Of a stretch of 64,000 nucleotides of DNA, positions 17,125-24,659 are shown one piece after another. The DNA comes from Micromonospora sp. PLK6-60 (lineage in GTDB: Bacteria > Actinomycetota > Actinomycetes > Mycobacteriales > Micromonosporaceae), in assembly GCF_019890675.1 (NCBI RefSeq), contig NZ_JAIOAA010000003.1, positions 372,001 to 436,000 on the forward strand. The letters run 5' to 3'. The stretch's first letter is position 1. Each line of letters begins with the position of its first letter. The notes beneath the pieces are model-generated. The model searched no databases. It was not told the origin of the DNA and saw nothing but the letters and a program-made list of their open reading frames with translations. The position numbers and the translations under genes were made by a program.

Positions 17125-19128
17125 ATGGCAGGAGCAGCAGCGGAACAGCGCCGGCTCGCCACCGTCGTGGAGAGCTGGCGGGAGCGTGCCGTCCTGGTGG
17201 TAGGCGACGCGATGCTCGACGAGTGGCGGTTCGCGGAGTCCGACCGGCTCTGCCGCGAGGCGCCGGCCCCGGTGCTCACCCTGCGCCGGCGCATCTCCGC
17301 CGCCGGTGGGGCGGCCAACACGGCGGTGAACGTCGCCGCGCTCGGCGGCCGGGCGGTGCTGGTGGCGCCGGTCGGGGCGGACGTGGCCGGCGACGAACTG
17401 CACGACTGCCTGGACCGGGCCGGCGTCTGGGACCGCACGGTCGGCCAGCCCGGCCGGCCCACCCCGGTCAAGCGCCGGATGCTCGCCGGCAACCAGATCC
17501 TGCTCCGCGAAGACTCCGGCGACCCGGACGACCCGCTCGACGCCGACGGCGTGGCCCGGCTGATCACCGCCCTGGAGTGCGCGACCGAGGAGCTGCGCGC
17601 CGCCGCCGGCGGGGCCCCGCCCACCCTGGTGGTCTGCGACTACGGGCTGGGTGCCCTGCCCGAGGTGGTGCGCGCCTGGCTGGTCGCCAACCGCGACCGG
17701 TACGCCACCGTCGCGCTCGACGCGCACGACCTGGCCGACTGGCACGGCCTGTCGCCGACCGTGGTCACCCCGAGCTTCGCCGAGGCCACCCGGCTGCTGG
17801 CCCGGGCCGCCGCCGTCGGCTTCGGCGCCCGGGCGGACGGGCACCCCGGCACCGGCCTGCACCTGAACCACCCCGGGTCGGACCGGGACGACGACGGCCC
17901 GTCCGAGCTGAGCGTCGGCGCGGCGCCCGCCGAACGGTTCGTGCCCGACGCGGGACGGGTCGACCCGAACGGGCCGTGGACCACGCCGGCGGCGAACGGC
18001 CACCGGTCGGGCGCCCCGACCGGTGAACCGACCCCGGCGGAGGACCGGGTGGCGATGACCGGGGACGGGCTCAGCGTCACCGGCACCGGGGTCACCGTGA
18101 ACACCGCCGCCGGGGACGGCGTGGACCGGGCGGTGCTGGCCGAGGCCCGCCTCGCCGAGCTGCGCGCGCACACCGGCGCCGACGTCGTGGCGGTCACCCT
18201 CGACACCGAGGGCGCGGTGGTCGGCGACGCCGAGGGTACGCCCCGGCGCAGCCACAGCACCCCGGTGCCGGCGAGTCACGCGGTCGGCGCGGGCGACGCG
18301 TACCTCGCGGCGATGACGCTGGCCCTGGCGGCCGAGGCGCCGCTGCCGACCGCCGCCCAGCTCGCCCAGCTGGCGGCCACCGTCACGGTCGCCGACACCG
18401 GCACCTGCGTGTGCCGCCGGGAGGATCTGCTCGACGCGCTCGGCGCGCCCGGCGGCGACCCGGACAGCCCGGTCGTGGTGGACGCGGACGAGCTGGGCAG
18501 GCTGGTCGCCGAGCAGCGCGCCGGCGGGCGGTCGATCGTCTTCACCAACGGCTGCTTCGACGTGCTGCACCCGGGCCACGTGCGCTATCTGGAGCAGGCC
18601 CGGGCGCTGGGCGACCTGCTGGTGGTGGCGGTCAACTCGGACGGCAGCGTCCGCCGCCTCAAGGGCCCCGACCGGCCGGTGAACCCGGTGGAGGACCGGG
18701 CCACCATGCTCGCCGCGCTGTCCTGCGTGGATCACGTGGTGGTCTTCGAGGAGGACTCACCGGCCGCGCTGATCGAGGCCGTCCGGCCCGACGTGTACGT
18801 CAAGGGCGGCGACTACCCGCCGGAGATGGTGCCCGAGGCGCCGCTGGTCCGCCGGCTCGGCGGGCAGGTCCGCACCCTCGGCTACGTGCCGGACCGGTCC
18901 ACCTCCGCCATCATCGACCGGATCCGCGCGCACACCCCACTGGCCGACGGCCCCGCCCGCCGCGACGACGTCCAGCTCGACGGCGCCGCCCGCCGCGAGG
19001 ACGCCGCCCACCGCGACGGCGTCCACCGGCACGGCGACCTCGCCCGCCGCGACGGCGTCCAGCGCCACGAGGCGCCCGCCGACCGCGACGGGGTCACCGC
19101 ACCGGTGACGGGCAGGCGCCGACCGTGA
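17125..19128 (+). CDS. HldE-like bifunctional sugar kinase / nucleotidyltransferase
   Basis: A 667-residue protein, ATG 17125 after CCGGAGGG. The N-terminal PfkB-type kinase has VVGDAMLDEW (26-35), GGAANTAVNVAALGG and the anion hole HAVGAGDAYLAAM near residue 388. The C-terminal adenylyltransferase has FTNGCFDVLHPGHVRYLEQA at 473-492 with its HxGH motif. This matches D-glycero-beta-D-manno-heptose-7-phosphate kinase / heptose-1-phosphate adenylyltransferase. Odd points: a low-complexity Gly/Pro/Asp insertion of about 90 residues (around 235-330) splits the kinase, and the last ~65 residues are Arg/Asp/His repeats (RRDDVQLDGA, RREDAAHRDGV). The stop overlaps the next start (GTGA). Confidence 0.88.
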   Translation: MAGAAAEQRRLATVVESWRERAVLVVGDAMLDEWRFAESDRLCREAPAPVLTLRRRISAAGGAANTAVNVAALGGRAVLVAPVGADVAGDELHDCLDRAGVWDRTVGQPGRPTPVKRRMLAGNQILLREDSGDPDDPLDADGVARLITALECATEELRAAAGGAPPTLVVCDYGLGALPEVVRAWLVANRDRYATVALDAHDLADWHGLSPTVVTPSFAEATRLLARAAAVGFGARADGHPGTGLHLNHPGSDRDDDGPSELSVGAAPAERFVPDAGRVDPNGPWTTPAANGHRSGAPTGEPTPAEDRVAMTGDGLSVTGTGVTVNTAAGDGVDRAVLAEARLAELRAHTGADVVAVTLDTEGAVVGDAEGTPRRSHSTPVPASHAVGAGDAYLAAMTLALAAEAPLPTAAQLAQLAATVTVADTGTCVCRREDLLDALGAPGGDPDSPVVVDADELGRLVAEQRAGGRSIVFTNGCFDVLHPGHVRYLEQARALGDLLVVAVNSDGSVRRLKGPDRPVNPVEDRATMLAALSCVDHVVVFEEDSPAALIEAVRPDVYVKGGDYPPEMVPEAPLVRRLGGQVRTLGYVPDRSTSAIIDRIRAHTPLADGPARRDDVQLDGAARREDAAHRDGVHRHGDLARRDGVQRHEAPADRDGVTAPVTGRRRP

Positions 19129-20003
19129 ACCGACCGCTCGACCCCGACGCCCCCGACCGGTTCCGTGCGCCGCGCTCGCTGGACGTGCTGATCCCCACCC
19201 GCAACCGTCCCGCCGAGCTGGCGGTCACCCTCTCCGGGCTGGCCGCCCAGGACGGGGTGCCCGGGTTCGGCGTGGTGGTCAGCGACCAGTCCGACGGCGA
19301 GCCCGCGTACGCGCACCCGGCGGCGGCCACCATGGTCCGGGCGCTGCGCCACCGGGGGCACCCGGTGCTGTTGACCCGGCGGCTGCCCCGGCGCGGGCTG
19401 GCCGAGCACCGGGCCTACCTGCTGGACGCCTCGACGGCCCGGTACGTGCTCTGCCTCGACGACGACGTGTGGCTGGAACCGGGCACGCTGCGCCGGCTGG
19501 TCACCGCGATCGAGGAGCTGGGCTGCGGTTTCGTGGGCAACGCGGTGCACGGCCTGTCGTACGCCGAGGATGTACGCCCGGAGACGCACGGGCACTACGA
19601 GGAGTGGGACGGTCCCCCGGTGCCGGAGCGGGTCCGCCCCGGCACGGCCGAGTGGCACCGGGCCGCCCTGCACCCGGCGGCGAACCTGCTGCACGTCACC
19701 GAGAAGCTCGACCTGCCGGCGGGCACGTGGCGGGCGTACAAGGTCTCCTGGATCGGCGGCTGTGTGCTCTACGACCGGGCGAAGCTGGTCGACGCGGGCG
19801 GCTTCGGCTTCTGGCGCCGGCTGCCCGAGCGGCACCAGGGCGAGGACGTCGCGGCCCAGCTCGCGGTGATGGCCCGGTACGGCGGCGCGGGCGTGGTGCC
19901 GAGCGGGGCATACCACCTGGAGTCGCCGACCACGGTCACCGAGCGGGAGGTGGAGGCGTGGGAGGTCGTCCTCGCCGACTCCGACGCCCCGCAGCCGGCC
20001 TGA
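19125..20003 (+). CDS. Family 2 glycosyltransferase
   Basis: A 292-residue protein whose GTG overlaps the stop of the HldE-like gene by 4 bp, implying coupled translation. It has a GT-A fold: SLDVLIPTRNRPAELAVTLSGL at the start, the nucleotide-sugar DxD as CLDDDVWLEPG near residue 112, and the ED acceptor-side motif in RHQGEDVAAQLAV near the end. It has no membrane span. The coupling suggests it uses, or helps place, the activated sugar made by the upstream enzyme; that is inference. Confidence 0.87.
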   Translation: MNRPLDPDAPDRFRAPRSLDVLIPTRNRPAELAVTLSGLAAQDGVPGFGVVVSDQSDGEPAYAHPAAATMVRALRHRGHPVLLTRRLPRRGLAEHRAYLLDASTARYVLCLDDDVWLEPGTLRRLVTAIEELGCGFVGNAVHGLSYAEDVRPETHGHYEEWDGPPVPERVRPGTAEWHRAALHPAANLLHVTEKLDLPAGTWRAYKVSWIGGCVLYDRAKLVDAGGFGFWRRLPERHQGEDVAAQLAVMARYGGAGVVPSGAYHLESPTTVTEREVEAWEVVLADSDAPQPA

Positions 20004-20004
20004 C

Positions 20005-20080
20005 CGGCACAGCCCACCGACCGGCACGGCCCACCTGACCGGCGCGGCCCACCGACCGGCGCGGCCCACCTGGCCGGCGC
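20005..20080. repeat. 17/18-bp tandem repeat after the GT2 gene
   Basis: Four units of GACCGGC(A/G)C(A/G)GCCCACC, alternating 17 and 18 bp, run directly from the GT2 stop toward the dispersed element. A related GGCGCGGCCCA motif recurs at 28310-28372. Confidence 0.75.
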
Positions 20081-20088
20081 CCCGGCGG

Positions 20089-20143
20089 GGTGTTAACAGG
20101 GGGCCCCGCCTCTACCGGAGGCGTTAACAAGGGCACCCTCCTT
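20089..20143 (+). repeat. Dispersed GTTAAC/GGGGGCCCC element, copy 3
   Basis: GGTGTTAACAGGGGGCCCC, spacer, then GCGTTAACAAGGGCACCCTCCTT. It lies between two convergent glycosyltransferase genes and reaches the stop codon of the GT9 gene (TAA at 20144-20142). Confidence 0.85.
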
Positions 20144-21242
20144 ACCGCAGGTCGGCGGCGGCTTCGAGGACCTCGGCGACGGGGACGTCGGTGACGAACG
20201 AGTCGCGGTGCGCGCAGCCGCTCTCCCCCGGTCGGTGCGGATAGATGTCGCGGGTGCAGTCGACGCCGCACACCGGGCAGCGGGTCGTCCAGGACGCGAT
20301 CGGCCGGTGCCGGGCCCGTAGCGGGGTGGCGCCGTTGATCAGGTTGCCCAGCCAGTAGATGCCGATGGTGCTGGTGCCCACCGCGCCGGCCAGGTGCAGC
20401 GGCCCGGTGTCGTTGGAGATCACCAGCGCGCAGTCGGCGTAGCAGGCGGCCAGCCCGCCCAGGCTGAGCGTGCCGACCTCGGCGCGCACCGGCACCCCGG
20501 CCGAGGCGACCACCCGGTCCACCGTCTCCTGCTCACTCGGCGTGCCGGTGACCAGCACCTCGTACCCGTCGCCGGCCAGCGCCCGGGCCACCTCGCCGAA
20601 GCGTTCCGGGGGCCAGCGCCGGCGGGTGTCGGAGGCCCCGGGGTGCAGCGCGATCCGGGGCCGCTCCGGCGCGCCGAGCACCCGCCGGGCCTCCGCGCGG
20701 TCGGCGTCGGTGACGGCCAGCGCCGGGATGACGGTGGTCGCCGGGGCGCCGACCAGGGCCACCGCCTCCAGGTAGCGGATCACCTCGTGCTGGTAGTAGA
20801 CGTACCGGATCCACCGGTCCAGCGGCGGCGCGTCCTCGGCCCGCAGCCCGGCGGTGACCCGGGCGCCGAGCCCGGCCACCACCGGATTGGAGTTGCCCCC
20901 ACCGCCGTGCAGCTGCAACGCCAGGTCGAAGCGTTCCTCGCGGGCCGCGGCCAGGAAGTCGGCCAGCCCGTCCTCCGCCTCGCCCGCCTCCGGCGCCCGG
21001 ATCCCGGGCGCCGGAGGCACCACCAGGACCCGGTCCACCGGGCCGGGGCGGTCGCGCCAGAGCTTCGCGTGCCACGGCGCGCCGAGCAGCACGATCTCCG
21101 CCGCCGGGTACGCGGCCCGCAGCGACTCCAGCGCCGGCAGGGTGAAGATGAAGTCACCCAGCGCGTTGGCGCGCAGCACGGCGATCCGCGCGACGTCGGG
21201 CACGGGCTCGGCGACCGGGCCGAGCAGGGACGGGCTGACCAT
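20142..21242 (-). CDS. Family 9 glycosyltransferase (heptosyltransferase-like)
   Basis: A 366-residue protein from ATG 21242. It has a GT-B fold with the GT9 pattern: RIAVLRANALGDFIFTLPALESL at the N-terminal Rossmann lobe, and RIALHPGASDTRRRWPPERFGEVA plus ISNDTGPLHLAGAVGTSTIGIYW in the donor lobe. The C-terminal CPVCGVDC and a further Cys in GESGC may bind a metal. The family adds heptose or related sugars from nucleotide donors. It is convergent with the HldE-like/GT2 pair, suggesting one sugar system. A 5-bp gap separates it from the Hsp20 gene on the same strand. Confidence 0.9.
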   Translation of the reverse strand: MVSPSLLGPVAEPVPDVARIAVLRANALGDFIFTLPALESLRAAYPAAEIVLLGAPWHAKLWRDRPGPVDRVLVVPPAPGIRAPEAGEAEDGLADFLAAAREERFDLALQLHGGGGNSNPVVAGLGARVTAGLRAEDAPPLDRWIRYVYYQHEVIRYLEAVALVGAPATTVIPALAVTDADRAEARRVLGAPERPRIALHPGASDTRRRWPPERFGEVARALAGDGYEVLVTGTPSEQETVDRVVASAGVPVRAEVGTLSLGGLAACYADCALVISNDTGPLHLAGAVGTSTIGIYWLGNLINGATPLRARHRPIASWTTRCPVCGVDCTRDIYPHRPGESGCAHRDSFVTDVPVAEVLEAAADLR

Positions 21243-21247
21243 GCGGG

Positions 21248-21790
21248 CTACGGCCGGTCGATCTCGTCGGCGGTGGTGTCGGGGTGGTGCAGTTCCCGGT
21301 CGGCGGCCGGGTCGGCGATCGGGGCGCGCCCGTTGGCACGCGGGCCGGTGCGCCCGACGGTGATGGTGCGCGGGGCGGCCCGGCGGGCCCGGGGCAGGTG
21401 GACCCGGAGCAGGCCGTGGTCCATCACCGCGTCGATGGCGTCCGGGTCGACCCGGGACGGCAGGTCGATCCGGTATTCGAAGCCGCGGGTCTCGAAGCCG
21501 CCGGGGATGCCCTGTTCGGCGTTGACCTCGGCCTCCGACCGGGCCCGTACGCACAGCTCCCGGTCGTCCAGCTCGACGGCGACCTCCTCCGGTGCCACCC
21601 CGGGCAGCCGGACGATCACCTCCCAGCCGTCCCCGGACTCGGTCAGCTCGACGTCCGGGGAGCTGCCCCGCCCGCCGCCGACCAGCCGGCTCAGCTCGGA
21701 CCGCAGCGACTGCAACTCGCCCATCGGGTCCCAGCCCTGCTGCCGGCCGCGCCAACCACGGCCGAAGCCGGCTCCACTCTGCTCCGTCAT
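21248..21790 (-). CDS. Hsp20/alpha-crystallin small heat-shock protein
   Basis: A 180-residue protein from ATG 21790. The alpha-crystallin domain spans about 47-140 (DVELTESGDGWEVIVRLPGV, ELCVRARSE, GFEYRIDLPSRVD, DHGLLRVHLPRA). A Gly/Arg/Gln-rich head precedes it and a 40-residue acidic tail follows. It is an ATP-independent holdase. Its start overlaps the stop of the DUF2231 gene by 4 bp (ATGA), so the two are cotranslated; the GT9 gene follows 5 bp downstream and may be in the same transcript. Confidence 0.92.
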   Translation of the reverse strand: MTEQSGAGFGRGWRGRQQGWDPMGELQSLRSELSRLVGGGRGSSPDVELTESGDGWEVIVRLPGVAPEEVAVELDDRELCVRARSEAEVNAEQGIPGGFETRGFEYRIDLPSRVDPDAIDAVMDHGLLRVHLPRARRAAPRTITVGRTGPRANGRAPIADPAADRELHHPDTTADEIDRP

Positions 21791-22353
21791 CGCACGTCTC
21801 CGCTCCGCTGGGCGGCCGGGGGCCGCAGTGAACTGGGCGCGTCCAGATGGGCGTCGCGATCGACGCCGACGCCGAGCCGGTCGACCAGTTCCCCGCCGAG
21901 CCACGCGCTGATGCCCAGCAGTGCCAGGCCGACCACCTCGATCGCGATCAGCGCGCCACCCGCCGCCCGGGACTCGGCGTTGAGCCGGACCACCCAGACG
22001 GCGGCGAAGAGCAGGATGACCGCGAGGTTGGCGGCGGCGTGGCTGACCCCGACCCGCTTGGCGCGGGTGCCGGCCGGGATGGCCAGCAGGTCGAACGCGC
22101 CGGCCACGGCGGCCAGCAGGCCGCCGATCAGGCCGACGGTGATGTTCCAGTACGCCACCTCGGCGAGGAAGTCGGGGCCGCCGACGGTGTCGACGATGTC
22201 GAAGATCGTCCCGGTGACGAAGAGGGCCACCGGGAACATCACCAGCATGGGATGCACGGGATGGCCCAGCACCTTCAGTCGGCTCTCCATCCCCGCCTCC
22301 ACGGTTTTCACATCCGGGCGCGCTGCGAGTGAGGCGGTACCCGTGCGGTCCAT
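21787..22353 (-). CDS. DUF2231 membrane protein
   Basis: A 188-residue protein; ATG 22353 has GAGGTTT upstream. After a 22-residue soluble start comes LKVLGHPVHPMLVMFPVALFVTGTIFDIVDTV, the HPxHP signature of DUF2231, with four membrane spans to about residue 155 and a short basic tail. The function of the family is unknown; the conserved histidines suggest metal or haem contact. It is operonic with Hsp20 (4-bp overlap) and its promoter region abuts the divergent flavoprotein gene. Confidence 0.88.
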   Translation of the reverse strand: MDRTGTASLAARPDVKTVEAGMESRLKVLGHPVHPMLVMFPVALFVTGTIFDIVDTVGGPDFLAEVAYWNITVGLIGGLLAAVAGAFDLLAIPAGTRAKRVGVSHAAANLAVILLFAAVWVVRLNAESRAAGGALIAIEVVGLALLGISAWLGGELVDRLGVGVDRDAHLDAPSSLRPPAAQRSGDVR

Positions 22354-22453
22354 GGGCAAACCTCGCGCTCGACGCGCTCTCCTAGGCTGATCCCGGCGCC
22401 GTCCGGCACCCGGCCGGCTCGCCACCATGGTCAACGGCCGCAGGGAGGTTCAC

Positions 22454-23071
22454 GTGACGGTGGAGATCACCTCGCCCGAGGAGCTGCGCGAGCTGCTGGG
22501 GGCGCCGATGCCCCGCTCGCTGGCCAAGGAGCGCACCGTGTTGCACGAGCGGGACCGACAGTGGCTGGCCGCGTCGCCGTTCTGCCTGGTCGCCACCGCC
22601 GGCGCGGACGGCAGCTGCGACGTCTCACCGAAGGGCGACCCGGCCGGCTTCGTGCAGGTGCTCGACGAGCGGACGATCGCCGTTCCGGAGCGGCCGGGCA
22701 ACCGGCGCGCCGACGGCTACCGCAACATCCTGGACAACCCGCACGTCGGGCTGATCTTCCTGATCCCGGGGCGCACCGACACGCTGCGCATCAACGGCCG
22801 GGCCCGGCTGGTGCGGGACGCGCCGTGGTTCGACCGGATGGTGGTCAAGGGGCACCGCCCGGTGCTGGCCGTGGAGGTGACCGTCGAGCAGATCTTCTAT
22901 CACTGCGCGAAGGCGTTCCTCCGCGCCGAGCTGTGGCGGCCGGAGACCTGGCGGCCGGAGGCGCTGCCGCCGCGCCCACGGCTGGTCAAGGAGGTCGAGA
23001 CGCCCGCGGAGAGCCTCGCCGACCTGGAGCGGCACTACGGTCCGGACTATCTGAAGACCCTGTACGCCTGA
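22454..23071 (+). CDS. FMN-dependent PPOX-type flavoprotein (MSMEG_1061-like)
   Basis: A 205-residue protein. GTG 22454 is chosen because CAGGGAGG is correctly placed before it. It has the split-barrel FMN-binding fold of pyridoxamine-phosphate-oxidase-like proteins: SPFCLVATAGADGSCDVSPKGDP, ERPGNRRADGYRNILDNPHVGLIFLIPG and LRINGRARLV. Length and wording match the MSMEG_1061 group, of unknown substrate. It probably reduces or sequesters a small molecule with FMN or F420-like chemistry. Confidence 0.88.
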   Translation: MTVEITSPEELRELLGAPMPRSLAKERTVLHERDRQWLAASPFCLVATAGADGSCDVSPKGDPAGFVQVLDERTIAVPERPGNRRADGYRNILDNPHVGLIFLIPGRTDTLRINGRARLVRDAPWFDRMVVKGHRPVLAVEVTVEQIFYHCAKAFLRAELWRPETWRPEALPPRPRLVKEVETPAESLADLERHYGPDYLKTLYA

Positions 23072-23194
23072 TCCGTCCCGGCCACCCCCGGCCGGACGTT
23101 TCAGCCGGCGGCCGAGGGTACTGATTCCTCTGAACGGCCCACCGCGCGCTGCGCGGCACCCCTGAACCACTGGCCGAGGGAAGGATGAGGATCA

Positions 23195-23836
23195 TTGGCT
23201 ACCCATGACGGCAAGGGACGCGGCACGACCGCGACCAAGAACCCGCCCGGCAACCAGACCCCGAACACCCCCGACGTCGACGAGAGCGAGATCGCCCGGC
23301 TGAAGGTCGACGAGCTGCGCGAGCGGCTGCGCTCCCGGGGCGTCCGCGGAACCCGCGACATGCAGCACGACGCGCTGGTGAAGGCCCTGGTCAAGAGCCT
23401 GCGCGAGGAACACTCCGGCAAGGCCGGCGCGGGCTCGGCACGGGGCGGCGGCAAGGCCGGCGGCGGCGCGCGGACCGGCGCGCACACCTCCAGCTCGGTG
23501 CGGTACTCGCAGGAGATCACCTCCACCGACGACGAGCCGGAGCGCCCCGGCCGCAGCCTGGTCACCACCGACCACGACGTGATCCGCCGCTGGGCCGAGG
23601 CGCGCAAGGGCGTGCCGTGCACGGTCGAGGGCAGCGAGCACGACGGGCACGCGGGCGTGCTGCGCCTCGACTTCCCGGCCAACGGCCGGGAGAGCCGGCT
23701 CACCGAGATCAGCTGGGACGAGTGGTTCCGCGCCTTCGACGCGCGGCGGCTCAACTTCATCTACCAGGAGGAACGCTCCGACGGCCGGCAGAGCAACTTC
23801 TTCCGGCTGGAGAGCCCCGACCGCGAGGACGGCTGA
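23195..23836 (+). CDS. Rho-N/SAP-like domain protein of unknown role
   Basis: A 213-residue protein. TTG 23195 is the only start with a ribosome binding site (AGGATGAGG); nearby ATGs are out of frame. Residues 28-70 (SEIARLKVDELRERLRSRGVRGTRDMQHDALVKALVKSL) resemble the SAP/Rho N-terminal helical domain that touches nucleic acid. A Gly/Ala/Lys linker follows. The C-terminal 90 residues (RRWAEARKGVPCTVEGSEHDGHAGVLRLDFP, WDEWFRAFDARRLNFIYQEE) form a compact domain common to actinobacterial stress proteins. No function is established. It is 31 bp upstream of the SRPBCC gene. Confidence 0.8.
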   Translation: MATHDGKGRGTTATKNPPGNQTPNTPDVDESEIARLKVDELRERLRSRGVRGTRDMQHDALVKALVKSLREEHSGKAGAGSARGGGKAGGGARTGAHTSSSVRYSQEITSTDDEPERPGRSLVTTDHDVIRRWAEARKGVPCTVEGSEHDGHAGVLRLDFPANGRESRLTEISWDEWFRAFDARRLNFIYQEERSDGRQSNFFRLESPDREDG

Positions 23837-23867
23837 CGCGCCGGCCGTGACGAGGGAGGACATCGCG

Positions 23868-24598
23868 ATGACCACCAAGGTCGAGAAAACCTCGAGGTAC
23901 GGGTCCCGGTCCGCACCGCGTACCACCAGTGGACCCAGTTCGAGGAGTTCCCCCGGTTCATGGGCGGGGTCAAGGAGGTGCGCCAGCTCGACGACAAGCG
24001 GCTGCACTGGGTCGCCCAGATCGGCGGCGTCAAGCGCGAGTGGGACGCGCGGATCCTGGAGCAGGTGCCGGACCGCAAGGTGGCCTGGGCGGCCACCGAG
24101 GGCGCCACGAACGCCGGCGCGGTCTACTTCGAGCCGGTCGGCGCGGACCGCACCGCGGTCCGGCTCTCCCTGGAGTACGAGCCGGAGGGGCTGGTCGAGA
24201 AGGCCGGCGACGCGCTGCACCTGGTGGCGAAGCAGGCCGAGTCCGACCTGGAGAAGTTCCGTACCTTCATCGAGGGCCGGGGCGCCGAGACCGGCGCCTG
24301 GCGCGGTGCGGTGGACGACGGGCTGGCCCCGGGCACGCCCGGCATCGACGCCGCGGCGGCCTCCCGGGGGGACAGCGGCAAGGCCGGGGTGTCCGGCCCG
24401 GCGGTGGCGGCCGGCGCCGCCGTGGCCGGCGCGGGCATCGCCGCCGCCGCGGCCGCCCGGCACCGCGCCGACGGGGACCAGGACAGCGACCGTACGGCGA
24501 CCGGCGAGCCCGAGTACGTGGTGACCGAGACCGAGGTGGTCCCGGTGACCGAGCCGACCGGCCACCCGACCGGCACCGAGCCGGGTCAGCGGTTCTGA
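23868..24598 (+). pseudogene. SRPBCC/polyketide-cyclase-like protein, broken by a 1-base frameshift
   Basis: ATG 23868 has a good AGGGAGGA site and encodes MTTKVEK, then leaves frame at the AAAA run near 23886-23889. If one more A were present, translation would continue as NLEVRVPVRTAYHQWTQFEEFPRFMGGVKEV and on to the stop at 24598, giving an intact SRPBCC lipid/aromatic-binding START-like domain (residues 1-145) plus an Ala-rich tail. The downstream frame is clearly coding. The shift may be a homopolymer sequencing error or a real mutation. The only alternative start, ATG 23960, would remove the first beta strand and helix of the fold. Confidence 0.8.
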
Positions 24599-24609
24599 CC
24601 GGCCCGAGC

Positions 24610-24647
24610 CCGATCGGCCCCTGCCGGGCGTGGCAGGGGCCGATCGG
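24610..24647. terminator. Strong bidirectional hairpin
   Basis: A perfect 16-bp stem (arms 24610-24625 and 24632-24647, core CGATCGGCCCCTGCC) with a 6-base loop lies between two convergent genes. Confidence 0.85.
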
Positions 24648-24659
24648 CGTGCCGACCGC

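Noticed and set aside
14812..19128. A giant 1438-codon plus-strand protein
   Set aside because: It lies antisense to the MFS and PfpI-like genes and only becomes real at 17125 (HldE-like gene). The upstream part is an artefact of high GC.
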